A stretch of 64,000 nt of DNA from Marthasterias glacialis (taxonomy: Eukaryota; Echinodermata; Asteroidea; Forcipulatida; Asteriidae), in the NCBI GenBank assembly GCA_911728455.2, contig OU452239.1, positions 558,001 through 622,000 on the forward strand. The letters run 5' to 3'. Made by a program: the position numbers and the translations under genes. This document shows, piece by piece, positions 11,500 to 22,516 of this stretch. The first letter of the stretch is position 1; every line of letters begins with the position of its first letter. The notes below the pieces were generated by a model. That model did no database searches and was not told where the DNA came from. It worked only from the letters and a program-made list of their open reading frames with translations.

Positions 11500-14400
11500 T
11501 TAGTCATTGCAGCCAAGCAGCTCAAATCTCATGCTACACCAGCTGGACCATAACAGAGGCAGTATTCTCAAGCATCTGGTTTGCAGGACGATACCGAGGC
11601 TAGTTGTCACATGGCTATTTCTGTCTGTATTACCTGTGAACTTGGTTGAACCAACAAAAAACAAAACAATTTTCACAGTTTTAATATCTTTTCCACATGA
11701 TTTAAAAATACAACATTGATGACAAAAATGACTGGAAGTATAAAGTTCAAACCAATAGCCATGTTTTGCATACATGTTGGCACTTTCAAGGAGGGTCAAA
11801 CGCTCAATTGGCGTAGGTTGATGGGCTCCATAATGTGCCGCTGTAGGCTTTGAACATAAATACGCAAACACAATGGAAGACTTTTACTGTCCTTTTTCAC
11901 GGTTCTTACCATTAGTGCCCACGCTCAGAACTACGCACACAATACTGAGCATGTGCGCGCACGCTCAGAACTGTCAAAAAGGACCGTTGTGTCTGCTGCC
12001 GCCAGCGTCTCAAAAGTCTCCCAATATGGACATAAGGCAGATCTTGGGTTTGCCATAACTCACTTTTGGAAAAAAAAATAATATTGCAGTTAAGAAGATT
12101 AACACTTACTTCTTTTGGACCTCCTGCAGTATTAAGAACATACATGCGTGACGTACTAGCACCACCTTCAGGACAGTACATCACGTTGTACAACGTTACC
12201 CACTCGTAATACTGCTGATCACTGTCACGGCCTTGCGTGATAATGCCAGTAACATGCCGCTCACTGGGAAAGACAACCTCGATCCAGGGATTGTCGTCAC
12301 CCCCGTCTGCCACCCAGGAATTATAACCTTTATGAGTTAGAACACACACACAGTGTAAAATTAACAGGTAACGTGTAACCCAATGTCGTAACCGGGGGGG
12401 GCTGGAGCCCCCGCTCTGAACCCTTGTCTCTCTCCCTAGCCCCCACCTCCCCAAAGGAGATCGAAAAATGCACAAATGAAGGGTTCGTTATAAATGGCCC
12501 CCAAAAGATGTATTTGCCGCCATTTGCCACCAAGGGAAAATGTCTGGTTACGCCACTGACACCCAGAGGGGTAAAACGTCACTTGTAAAATGATAAATCG
12601 TGAAAAAATTAAACAAACAAACAAACAAAGAGACAAACAGACAACCAACCAATCAAACAACCCAACAAACAACCCCCTTCCCCCGGAAAAAAAAACGATT
12701 TAAGAGTGAAATAAGCCCCTTTGGCATGTGGACACATTAATAGTAGTAGGCATACTTAAAAATGAAATCCAATACTTTGGTGATAGTGAAATATACCTGG
12801 GGTGTTGAGTCGAGCTTTACTTGGAGAATACCGTTCCCATTCGTGGTAGACGGACGATGCTCCAAAACTGTTGTCTGGAATTATCCCACTCTCCAATCCC
12901 AGCGGGTACTCTTCAGAACAGCCTTGTGTACCTGAAATAATTAAGACAAATCACCCGTTCTTCATTTCATTAAAAACATTGATTGGATTTTGAGCGGTTG
13001 GAGTGCATTGACAATATTGAAGAAGTGCTGCTTGGTTGGGATTGATTGGGGATATATTGACGTACCACTTGAAACCCATTCTAGTGTTCAAACGCTGTCT
13101 GATGTACAGAGAGAAATCTACGGATGAATCGCTATCATACACAACGGCACAGCAACAGGGGCACATGATGGACACGTGCCCCTCACAATTGTTTAGTGCA
13201 CCCCAGGTGCCCCACCCACATTAAACAAATCCAGATATATTTGTACTTCATTAGAAAGCATGGCCCGTCTGTTATAATATCCAGAAATTAAGAACGATAG
13301 TTGTGCTTACTTCTTAAGTATTTGTTTTTGCGAGTTTTTAAATGTTTCCCTTTGCCAATAGAACACAAACCTTTGTATTTTAAGCGGACAAAATAAAACA
13401 ATATCTATATTCTGTTATATTGTAGTTTCCATAATGTATCGTTTATGTATATTGTATCAACCATATTATTTTTCTTAAGGATCTGGCTAATGCTTGTGGT
13501 TTTCGTTTTCGTCTTCGTTATTTTTCTCTTCTGATGTTGCTGTGAACTAGAGATGGATAAACTCAAATTGGAGACTTTTGATGACACTAGGTGGCAGCAG
13601 ACTTACCAGGTAAACCCATGGTTCTCGGATATTTGCGCATGCTCAGAGCTACGCAAACAATGGCAAGTCTGCTGCCACCTAGCGTTCCAAAGTCTCCCAT
13701 TGAACTATAGATGGTACCTTCTGTGTGCATCCTTATTTTGAGTAATACATGGACCAGACCCATTTTATAGAGGGAGCACTAGCGATGTCACACAAGGAAC
13801 TCCGCTGACCCACCTTGGGCGAAAATACCTATGGGTCAATTGCACGCGAATGTCCACTTAAAAAATGGTTGCTGTGTAAACGGATGAGTGACCAGTGTAA
13901 ATGAATGGTCCGCGCCATTTTCTCAATGGTAAAAAATGCTCCTTGTCGGGCCGTGTCGCATGGTTTCTACGCCCTCTAGTTCTTATATATAACTCTATGA
14001 CCAGACCTAAGAGACAAACGTTCAAATACCACTATCACTTACCTTCAGAAGTATCTGATGTCACATGACTGTCAGTGACTGTAAAGGACGTCGAAGAGCT
14101 GTCGTATTCTAGGCAAAGAGGATAGATATATTAATTTACATGGCGTGTCGTGGCCGAGAGGTCTAGCGCATCGAACTCAGGCTTTAGTGGCCCGATGTCA
14201 CCGGTGTGTGGGTTCGAATCCCGGTCATGGCACTAGTGTCCTTGAGCAAGACACTTCACTACAATTACTTCTCATCAATTAGAGATTGTTGATGTGAAGG
14301 ATAAGCAACATGTGTGCTGATTTGTCTGCCGGTGCTGCATACTCCAAAGGAGTTCAGATGGTTTTAGGAATGCTTAGGGCCCGATGAACAGGAATTATAA

Positions 14401-15025
14401 CACAGTAGGATTGATAAAGCGCATGATAGATACACAGTATTTCAGACAGAAATATTTCTATTGAAGATTGGTACTGGTGTGAACTTCATAATCAGTAAAC
14501 TTTCTGACTGATATACTAATAAACATGTTTTTAATGAATACCAATTACGCATACATTAATGTATGTTTCGGAAGTTTACATTACACTGATTCATACTTCA
14601 ATGTCAATACGAAATCGCAGTTTCTTCCTACCTTCAAATGGTCCATCATGATTTTTCTCGTCAAAGTAATTACATCCAACTACACGTTTTAACATGCCTA
14701 TAATTCCTTCTGAATATTCTGCCGAGTTCAGCTCGCAGAGATTGTCAGTTTGACAATAGTTGAAAGACTTGCAGCCAGCATCTTGCAAGCAGAACACCGC
14801 ACAGGTTTTGTGTGAACTCGCTGAGGAGGTACGATAGGTACTTCCCTGAAGTGAATAGTCACTAATTGGTCTTTGAAATCGAACGATGTTTCCCTTCTTC
14901 AGTCGGTAAATTCGAGATGTCGACGGACACGCAGTTTGCAATGGCTCGCATGCAGCCATTGCTGTTTTAGATATATCTAAAAGAACAACTATAAAGCAAA
15001 CTGGCACAAACATAACGTAGTACAT
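11500..15025 (-). CDS. Secreted PAN/apple + F5/8 type C (discoidin) protein
   Basis: Five exons in transcript order: 15025-14632, 14108-14043, 12931-12797, 12327-12110, 11640-11500, with consistent phases (1,1,1,0) and GT-AG borders, giving 317 residues. Residues 1-24 are a signal peptide (FVPVCFIVVLLDI core). About residues 26-120 look like a PAN/apple domain with the cysteine-rich CAVFCLQDAGCKSFNYC segment. Exon 2 is a Ser/Thr-rich linker. Residues ~158-315 form a complete F5/8 type C domain: PLGLESGIIPDNSF, SPSKARLN, GDDNPWIEVVF, RHVTGIITQGR, EWVTLYNVMY, TGNTDRNSHV, and the ending CSMRFELLGC. Such discoidin domains bind glycans or phospholipids at cell surfaces, and PAN domains bind proteins or carbohydrates, so an extracellular lectin or adhesion role is likely. 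No transmembrane segment or GPI signal is seen. Introns hold a hAT-like MITE, a CTCF-motif MITE and a SINE. The exact family name is not known to me. Confidence 0.9.
11925..12027. mobile_element. Degenerate GGCAGCAGAC-family MITE
   Basis: Ends in GTCTGCTGCCGCCAGCGT and CAAAAGTCTCCC, the right terminal inverted repeat of the MITE family at 13562-13703; GCATGTGCGC and GCTCAGAACT are also shared. The left end is poorly preserved. Confidence 0.5.
12381..12559. mobile_element. hAT-like MITE with CAGTGGCGTAACC ends
   Basis: Left end CAATGTCGTAACCGG and right end GGTTACGCCACTG are inverted forms of CAGTGGCGTAACC, a terminus familiar from hAT-type elements. An internal GGGGGGGCTGGAGCCCCC hairpin follows the left end. 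No clear 8-bp target duplication. Located in the third intron of the PAN/F5-8C gene. Confidence 0.55.
13562..13703. mobile_element. Hairpin MITE with CTCF-like motifs in both arms
   Basis: Near-palindromic element. The left arm contains ACACTAGGTGGCAGCAGACT (from 13584) and the right arm AGTCTGCTGCCACCTAGCGT. Relatives are at 45436-45577, 50350-50521, 55243-55362 and, degenerate, at 11925-12027; a single-arm remnant lies near 26880. Lies in the second intron of the PAN/F5-8C gene. Confidence 0.8.
14141..14440 (+). mobile_element. tRNA-derived SINE
   Basis: The head GTGGCCGAGAGGTCTAGCGC supplies a box-A-like site and GGGTTCGAATCCCGG box B. The body contains CCTTGAGCAAGACACTTCAC, shared with SINEs at 34.1 and 46.4 kb, and CATACTCCAAAGGAGTTCAG, shared with a fragment near 47.64 kb. 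First intron of the PAN/F5-8C gene. Confidence 0.8.
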
Positions 15026-17512
15026 AATATCAATGAATTGTGAATTAAAACGGTTTACTGATTTTGTTCAACTGGTATTCCTGCGTCATCCAATATAAAT
15101 GGAAGCGTAAACTGCAGGGGATACCTTTAGAGTATAACTGTATCACGGTCGTGGGGCACAGTAGCTAAGCAACTCTCCTAACTGTATATTCAACCTTCAA
15201 TATTGTGCAGCTATCAAACGCACTTCGCTAAAGACCATTTCCCTTCAGAAAAAAATATAAATGGCATCTCTCAAAGAGTAAAGGTTTTAGTTTTTAATGA
15301 CAAGACAACGTCATTAAGTCGAAAACATCCTCCGGAGCTCTTGTCATTATCTTGGCGTTAATAATAAATTAACGTTGTTTACGACCTCGCATATATAATT
15401 TAAGCCAATCACCGACAAAGAGCTTTAAATTTATACAATGATTCTTGATAGTTTGTTCCTTTGTCGCCGATTGTTATGAGTTAAATTTCGTTTCCTTTTG
15501 AGGTTGTGTGGGTGTTGTTTTTGTTTGTAATAAACATAATATTGATAATATCCTGTTAAGGTTGCATGACCCAATTTTCGCAGAGAGATTTCTTTTCTCT
15601 GCACGAACTTTGACAGAATCGGTCAAAATGAAAAAAAAAAAGCATTGGCAACCATCAATGCACAACGTTACACGCAAAATTACTTATAACATGACACCAA
15701 TGGACGTGAGATAATGACGGGATTCCTACAATAACTTGTTTTAGTTTTTAATTAACTACACCCTACCGATGGCGGTTCTTTTCATACATAATGAGATATT
15801 ATAACTGTCTCGAATCTATAAAAAATAAAATGTTAGTGTCAAATCGGGATTAAACCTCTTATAGATGAATTTTGTTCCACCTTTTAGCAAACCGCCCATA
15901 GAAGTGATTCGGCTGTATCGTTATCTGATGTCTGAAATGCTGTTTGTTCATTTGACTCAATACCACACCTTCGGAAACACTGACGGCTATAACTGTAAAC
16001 ATGAGAATAAATCTCTACAACATTTTAATCAGCATCTTGTTAAAATATAGAATTTATTGAAATTTCAGCATATTGATTGAACTTACACGGCTGAAAGGAT
16101 AATGCAGGGCTGGTTTTGAAAAGTTGAAATAAACACAAACATCACTTTGTTGTGTTCTATTTTCGTCTTGTTTCTGTATAGGCCTAGTGATTAAACTGTG
16201 TATAATTTTCTGTTGCTGTGCATAACAAAGGTGGAAAATAAATGGCCCTATACAAGCATATAGTTTATGGTGATGATATTGGTGTACTTCTTCTGACCTT
16301 TATCATATGGGTGTCATATGCCCTGAGTAAAAGGAAAGTTTTTGTTTTCATAAGACAAAAGCCTTGGTTTTAGAAATTGCTTTTAATAGAAGGAAACAAA
16401 AGGACTGAACCACGATACAGGTCGAAAAGTAAACAACGGTTAACCTTTAAAGAAATCAAGCAAAACGAATAGTTGATGTTATAATTATTATGACCCGGTA
16501 CTTTGTAGTCCAGGTTCTCTTCTCAATGCGTTAAAGGACCCTTGCTAACAGTAGACCGTCATTAACCAAGAAGTTATAATAGCAATAATATTATTATTAC
16601 AACAAAACCTCTTACAACAAGATAAAATGGTCGTTTCAGAGCTACGGTACGCCCCGGCGTACAAAAACCCTTTAAATAAGTTATGTAGGCCTACTTACAG
16701 CTAATGCGGCTGCCTAGCAATTGAGTTTTTTTTTATTTGCTTTCTATACGTTATTTTTATGGAGGTTAAAATCTATGCTTAGTGATATGCCTATTAAAGG
16801 GAATATGGAACAGTCTTATATTTTTTCTTTTTTTCTTCATCTTTTTTAATGCTGTAATGCCAATTTGTTGCCCTAATGGTTGTTTAGACCACAGAAAAGT
16901 CTCTTTTGTGATTACCGGTGATGGCGCTGTTCGTGTTGTACACTACGGGCAGCCGAAGCACTTTGACTAAAGGCTATTTAAATGTCGATCAGCGGCAACA
17001 AGAAAGCGCACGATATTGACGCTATATTATTCTCACTGAAGAAGAACGGGCGATCATTTTAAATGTAGGGTCATACTTTGGTAATGAACCCGAAAACAAA
17101 TTGTGTAATTGTCATCCTAAAGCCTACTTGTTATACAGATGGTTAACGGTAGTGAGCATGCTAAATATTTAGATATACTTAGAAGTCTCACAGCGTTTTA
17201 TAATAAATAGAAAAACTATTCATTGAGTCCTAAACTTCCACCCTGTGATCATTGGGTTGGCTATAAGGCCCGTCGAGTTATTCTCCATCCAAGCAAGTTT
17301 CATCAATCTTGACAAAATCAGTCTTACACCTCTGAGCAAAGAGGACCATTTTAGTTCAGGACTACTTCTCAGAAGTCAACAACCCCCAGTCATTTTTTTT
17401 TATGCAATCTTTTTACTCTGTTCCTCCTTTTCATTGGCTCGCAAATCTGTTTAGTATGGAATATCCAAATGAATATTCACGAAGCCCGTGACTGTTTTCT
17501 TCATGGGGGGAG
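15026..17512. other. Intergenic, 5' flank of the PAN/F5-8C gene
   Basis: AT-rich DNA without a recognisable gene. A TATA-like TATATAAT lies near 15390, about 370 bases upstream of the PAN/F5-8C start codon; its orientation and distance are compatible with a promoter followed by a 5' UTR, but this is weak. Confidence 0.35.
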
Positions 17513-17759
17513 CCAAAGAATATAGAGCGCCGAAGGCGCAAGATGGGGACTCGGACTCAAATTGATATGAAATCCCACTGGACGCCATTTCAGCAAGTAA
17601 CTATTTTGATCCAACAATAGATCAGTGCAGACAATGACCATTGCTGTCAATTAGAAACAAAACATTCACTTGCCGAAACGGCGCCCAAGCATATTTCACG
17701 TTTCAATAGATAGATGGGGAGTTCCCCATCGTGCGCCTTCGGCGCTCTATAATCTTTGG
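17513..17759. mobile_element. MITE with CCAAAGAATATAGAGCGCCG ends
   Basis: Terminal inverted repeats of about 33 bp (left CCAAAGAATATAGAGCGCC, right GGCGCTCTATAATCTTTGG, continuing inward through GAAGGCGC and GATGGGGA). About 247 bp, non-coding. Confidence 0.8.
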
Positions 17760-18207
17760 GTTAGAGACAAGGCGCACAAGGCCAGCGCATGCCATCATGT
17801 GACTGCTAATTCGGATCATGTGACACAATGCCACACAAACAGGTGCAGTCCACATACGTGGGTCGAGTTGACTCTCATATTGTTTTTTACACTTGTGTAC
17901 ATCAACGAACGTGGCAGGCATGGCAATTGATCTCTCCATGCAACTCGCGTACAAAGGTCCTTACAAAAACAACTGTCACTAGTGTCACTAATCCATGGTG
18001 ATGGTGCAGTGATTAGTCAAAGTTAAGGTTAGTCTACTCTTAATCTTATATCAAATTGCCCCTGCACTGTCATAAATGATCCGATGAGCTTCATAAATGG
18101 GACCGTTTCGTCACACTTGTCGTCCATCAGAGATTCCGAGTAAATATTAATTATTCATTTATTGGGCAATCGTGTAGGGGGTCCCGTGTGACACTTTGAC
18201 TTGAGGC

Positions 18208-18941
18208 TACTCCTAGAACTATGAGGTTCGTTCCGCTATCGTCTCCACGAGCCTCATAGAGTGATATGTACAAATTCCTATTCGAAACTTTCTGCTATTC
18301 ACGTTTACATGGCTACAGCTCTTTTTTGAAATCGGATCTCGCCAAAATTGGGCTCTGTGTGTTCTTTGAACTGTCATGTAGCGTTGCACAGGTCCAGAAA
18401 ATCCACTCCGCAAACTAAAAATTGTTAAAAAGAGATAAATTCTTACCGTATTTTAGATCCCATTCAAACAGTATTGCAACAAATATGGCGACCGGAGTTG
18501 CAAAATTAACTGGTATGCTGCTATGCGGTGCGCTGGTCCTATGGGCTGGTTCCGCGTACCAGCTAATTTACAAATTTGTAAATTAACTGGTACGCGGAAC
18601 CAGCCCATAGGACCAGCGCACCGCATAGCAGCATACCAGTTAATTTTGCAACTCCGGTCGCCATATTTGTTGCAATACTGTTTGAATGGGATCTAAAATA
18701 CGGTAAGAATTTATCTCTTTTTAACAATTTTTAGTTTGCGGAGTGGATTTTCTGGACCTGTGCAACGCTACATGACAGTTCAAAGAACACACAGAGCCCA
18801 ATTTTGGCGAGATCCGATTTCAAAAAAGAGCTGTAGCCATGTAAACGTGAATAGCAGAAAGTTTCGAATAGGAATTTGTACATATCACTCTATGAGGCTC
18901 GTGGAGACGATAGCGGAACGAACCTCATAGTTCTAGGAGTA
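18208..18941. mobile_element. 734-bp foldback element, MULE-like, with 9-bp target duplication
   Basis: The element consists of two inverted arms of about 365 bp that meet at a ctaatttacaaa/tttgtaaatta centre near 18574; I noticed only one mismatch (CAGCTAAT against CAGTTAAT). Direct copies of ACTTGAGGC flank it at 18199-18207 and 18942-18950. Long inverted ends plus a 9-bp duplication fit Mutator-like elements or echinoderm foldback elements. Each arm carries a 64-aa outward-facing open frame (18219-18413 minus, 18736-18930 plus, identical) and an inward frame beginning MATGVAKLTGMLLCGALVLW at 18485 that resembles a signal or mitochondrial membrane segment; this could be captured host DNA. 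The alternative is an assembly or amplification artefact, but the flanking duplication argues against that. Confidence 0.8.
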
Positions 18942-19346
18942 ACTTGAGGCGTGACGACGTGTCGATCTCGGTTGTCAGAGGCTTGCTGTGTGTTGGTCCA
19001 CGGCCATTGTGAATTTCGATCGCTGCTGCTCGCGGGTTAATAACACTTTTCAGAGCTTGACACTGAAAATTGACTGGTCCTTCATCAATTGAATTGAATG
19101 GTGAGTAGGCCTAACAAGTAACAGGATTTGTCGGGAAGCCCAGGGCAATATTCAAGGGTGTACAAAAGTTTTTATTAAACCAATGGACCCCAACACACAG
19201 TATGCAACAATTATTTTGTTGGACTGTACTGCTGTGTTACTACTAACTAGATATAGATTGCAGGACACTGCAGGAGCAGAGACAGACATACAAAGTGAAA
19301 TACAATTATATTTTTTTATTAACTTATTCAATTAAATTTATTCAAA

Positions 19347-19433
19347 TTAAAGGGGCTGTGTCGTCATGATCACAGTGAGTCTGAGGCTAGACTGAATTAT
19401 GAACTCATGATCATAATGACACAGCCCCTTTAA
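19347..19433. mobile_element. Tiny TTAA MITE
   Basis: Perfect ends TTAAAGGGGCTGTG and a matching CCCCTTTAA; internal ATGATCA arms make almost the whole 87 bp a hairpin. Same terminal sequence as the element at 4667-5012. Confidence 0.85.
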
Positions 19434-19578
19434 ATTGATGTTGTGGTGCAGTTGAAATTTGAATAGGAACGTAAATCAATTTAGTACCAGCGTAATGAAA
19501 ATCTTTTACCCAGGCCTATTCCTAATATTTTTTTGATTGTACAAGGCGGTGGAAACGACCACTGGTGGGCATGATTGA

Positions 19579-19785
19579 GCAGACCTCGATCTTAAGAAAA
19601 ACGGGGGCAGGCCTTTGCTGGCCAAATCAGAGAAATTGTACAAGGGCATGCTGGCCAAGTTGGTAGTGACAGCATGTATTTCCTTCCTCCATGGTGACAG
19701 TGACATTTTTCTGAAGGGCATGCTGGCCAACTCGACAGGGCATGAGGCCAATGGCCTCGGTGGCCTCGGTTAAGATCAAGGGCTG
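19579..19785. mobile_element. MITE, GCAGGCCTCGATCTTAA family, copy 1
   Basis: Inverted ends of about 17 bp (GCAGACCTCGATCTTAA and TTAAGATCAAGGGCTG). The interior holds two direct copies of AGGGCATGCTGGCCAA. Copies also at 29034-29209 and 33726-33905. Minus-strand open frames here are shadows of the repeat. Confidence 0.85.
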
Positions 19786-20041
19786 ATCAAGGTAATGTAC
19801 CCCACAGGTAGTTGCGATAATCGTAACCCACCATCCTCCCGACGGTCGGAGACCGGAGGGTTATGACCCAAGACTGATATTATCCAAGTAATGGGCAGTT
19901 TTGACCAGTTTTTGCCAGACTCGTGATCAGATTCGTCCTTTTTTCCACTTTCCAAAATCTTGACAAACATTCTAGAAACATGGAGTTGATCTTTATTGTA
20001 GGATAACATCATCTGGAACCCTTAAAACAACATCATGAAAA

Positions 20042-20156
20042 GGTACCCAGTAACTGGGGCGCTGTACTCCTTTTTTAAGATTTTGACATTATTGGTAGTA
20101 CGACCGATAATGTCAAAATCTTAAAAAAGGAGTACAGCATCCCAGTTACTGGGTCT
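20042..20156. mobile_element. Hairpin MITE
   Basis: Arms of about 50 bp: ACCCAGTAACTGGGGCGCTG, GTACTCC, TTTTTTAAGATTTTGACATT on the left and their complement on the right, separated by a short loop near 20097. Confidence 0.85.
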
Positions 20157-20204
20157 ACCCCAGATTCCCACAGGGTACATCACTTATGTTTCCCCTGAGC
20201 CGGT

Positions 20205-20357
20205 GTACAATTGTTGCACAATGTGATGGGGTCCATTGTGTTTTGTACACCCAAGGCCAAGGGGGAAAATGGCACCCGAGACGAAGCCAAAGGTGCCATT
20301 TGTCTCTTCTGGTGTACAACATCCATTGACCCCATAACACAGTGTGCAACAATGATA
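20205..20357. mobile_element. Inverted-repeat element with ATTGTTGCACA ends
   Basis: Left ATTGTTGCACAATGTGATGG and right TGTGCAACAATGAT arms extend about 45 bp to TGTACACC / GGTGTACA. A single related arm is at about 19158-19215 and another fragment at 20550-20600, so 19.1-20.6 kb is a nest of such pieces. Confidence 0.65.
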
Positions 20358-21654
20358 CCATATTATACTAGTAACAGATCACAGGATTGGGAAGCAAACA
20401 TTATATAGTAAAATAAATTATATTTCTTGATTCGTTTATTGTTGAACATTGCATTTCCAAGCACTTTAACAGGAAATTACACTACAACCTCATACCCGGG
20501 GCTATTTCTGATACTGTACAAGGTGGTGGAAACGATCAATGGTGGGCAAGGTATTGTACCCCGTGGGGTACATCACTATGTTCCCCTTGTGAGTGCGTGC
20601 GCCATGATACGTCTCGTTGTAGCATATCACATGACTGGTTCTCGACCAATAAAAATTCACAGTCTATTACTGTGGTGTAAACAAATACAGATACGTCTCT
20701 GTAGCACATCACAGGTTTTGTTCTCGATCACAATCTCAGGCCCTGAACTTCGCTCTTGAAAGGGGCACGTCAGTTTTCTTCTGGTAAGGGGCACTTCTAT
20801 GAGGAAAATGTAAACTTGTATTGGAAATTTTGCAAAGGGCACCACAGCAAAAGCACAGGGCTCCACGGCAATTTCTGTGGGTGCCGTGTGTTAATTCGAG
20901 GCCTGCAGTCTATAGACTAATCCAAGCAGTGTTCGTTGATGGTATTTTACACCACCGCAGATATGGATGCCGCAGGCGCGCGCCACACAACAGTAGTGCG
21001 TCAGTGTGCATATGTACCAATCAGCATGGAGGATTCACAGTGCGTGTGCGTCGATGCGCACGTGTGCGTCGGGCAATAACAATTAATTGTTATTGTCTCA
21101 TGCATGATGAGCCACTTTAATTATTAATTTAATTATCAAAAGTGACTGGTTTGTTAATAATCCGCTTTTTGGTCTGTCTAATTGAGTGTTTTTTCTTTCC
21201 CTCACAGCAAGGCGGCTATAAGCTAACTTCAATTTCTTAACGTTGGAAGACAGCTGTTCCATCTGGGATGTACTAAATACACTGTAACATCATCCTTTGC
21301 AAGGCTCGAAATTAACTCTGGAAATTAAACCTGAGGTCAGTCATTAATTTGATCTTGTCTTTCTTTTCAAACCGTTTTTTTTGGAATGTAACATAGCTGA
21401 ATTTCTAGTTTGATTCTGGTCTTGTGACAAAAATTCTGGTCAGTAAAAAATGGTGAACTACAATTCCTGCAGTCTTGTGGATCTTTCTTGCAAGATTGAA
21501 CCCTGTTTTAAATCTTTAACCTGTTACAACCGTAATCACCATTGTTTTCTTGAGACCATCACTATGGCCGCTACATGTACATGTACCATACATTTTCTTT
21601 TTTTTCCCACAGGACTCGAAAGCACCGAGTATACAGTGCTTATCACACATCGGT

Positions 21655-21910
21655 GTAAGGCAAATTGAAATTTATATTCATTCCCCCAATGCAAATATGA
21701 ACATCTATCTAATTGTTTGCGGTACCTGCCACTAGTAATACTGGATTCGAACTGGCCCCTCGTCACCGTACATGCTCGGTGGTCTAGTGGTTAAGTCATC
21801 TGCTCTAGTCATGCGGGAGTCGTGGGTTCAAATCCCACCCGAGTTGCCTGTAAGGCAAATTGAAATTTATATTCATTCCCCCGTGGCAAATATTAACATC
21901 TATCTAATTA
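21655..21910 (+). mobile_element. tRNA-like SINE head between direct 60-bp repeats
   Basis: A tRNA-like segment at 21775-21846 has a good T arm (GTGGGTTCAAATCCCAC) and a partial acceptor stem (CTCGG/CCGAG), but a poor D arm, so it is more likely a SINE head than a tRNA gene. The 60-bp stretch containing GGCAAATTGAAATTTATATT occurs before (21657) and after (21850) it, 193 bases apart. A related head is at 49569-49650. Confidence 0.55.
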
Positions 21911-22183
21911 TTTTGTTGCAGTTCTACACATAATGTAGCACTTTAATGATGGGTGTTAGTGGTTTTGTGTTGTACAGAACTTTGTAAAAAAAAAACTGCA
22001 GCCATGGTATTTTATTATGACTACACTTACAGAGGCCATCAATGTTTACATTACAACAGCCTTGGTCTTCCAGTTCTACATGAAAGCTATGTTTGCACTG
22101 GATTACTATATTACTAATATTTACCATGACCTTGGGTAACATTCCAGTGGGTCACTTTTCCAAATTTGTCGCACATTAAGCCC

Positions 22184-22372
22184 CCCTCGGGTCGACCTAG
22201 GTTTTGCTTGCGCTGTGACGGAACCGTCAAGATCAAGCAGAAAATTAACGCTCAGGTCACTATCTCTGAGAAATCAGGTCAATGTCGTGGAGCAGGCGGT
22301 CTTGAATACGTCGCAGAAGTTAGAATTGTTCTACTCTTGGGACTGTTTTCTACTTTTGCAACCTTTGATCCC
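22184..22372 (+). repeat. AGGTCGACCT-bounded repeat, truncated copy
   Basis: Shares GGTCGACCTAGGTTTTGCTT, GCGCTGTGACGGAACCGTC and AAGCAGAAAATTAA with 28612-28925. The open frame across it is a shadow of the repeat. Confidence 0.75.
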
Positions 22373-22516
22373 TAGCAGTTGAAATGTCATTGGAGTGTTG
22401 TGTATTTTTTTTGTGGATCTCAGAAGGTACTGAGTGTGCAGTGCATCACACATCAGTGTCTGATAAAAGCAGAATATTATTGTGAAATCATACCATTGTT
22501 AATCTGTTTACACCTG

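Noticed and set aside
18219-18930. Twin identical 64-aa open frames as duplicated genes
   Set aside because: They are the two arms of the palindromic element, so identity follows from the inverted repeat.
18950-19100. 5' UTR exon of the SLC37 gene
   Set aside because: CG-containing DNA ends in AATG|GTGAGT, a good donor, but its phase does not fit the first visible coding exon and nothing ties it to that gene.
21775-21846. Functional tRNA gene
   Set aside because: T arm is good, but the D arm does not pair and the acceptor stem is only partly paired; a related degenerate head at 49569-49650 indicates a SINE.
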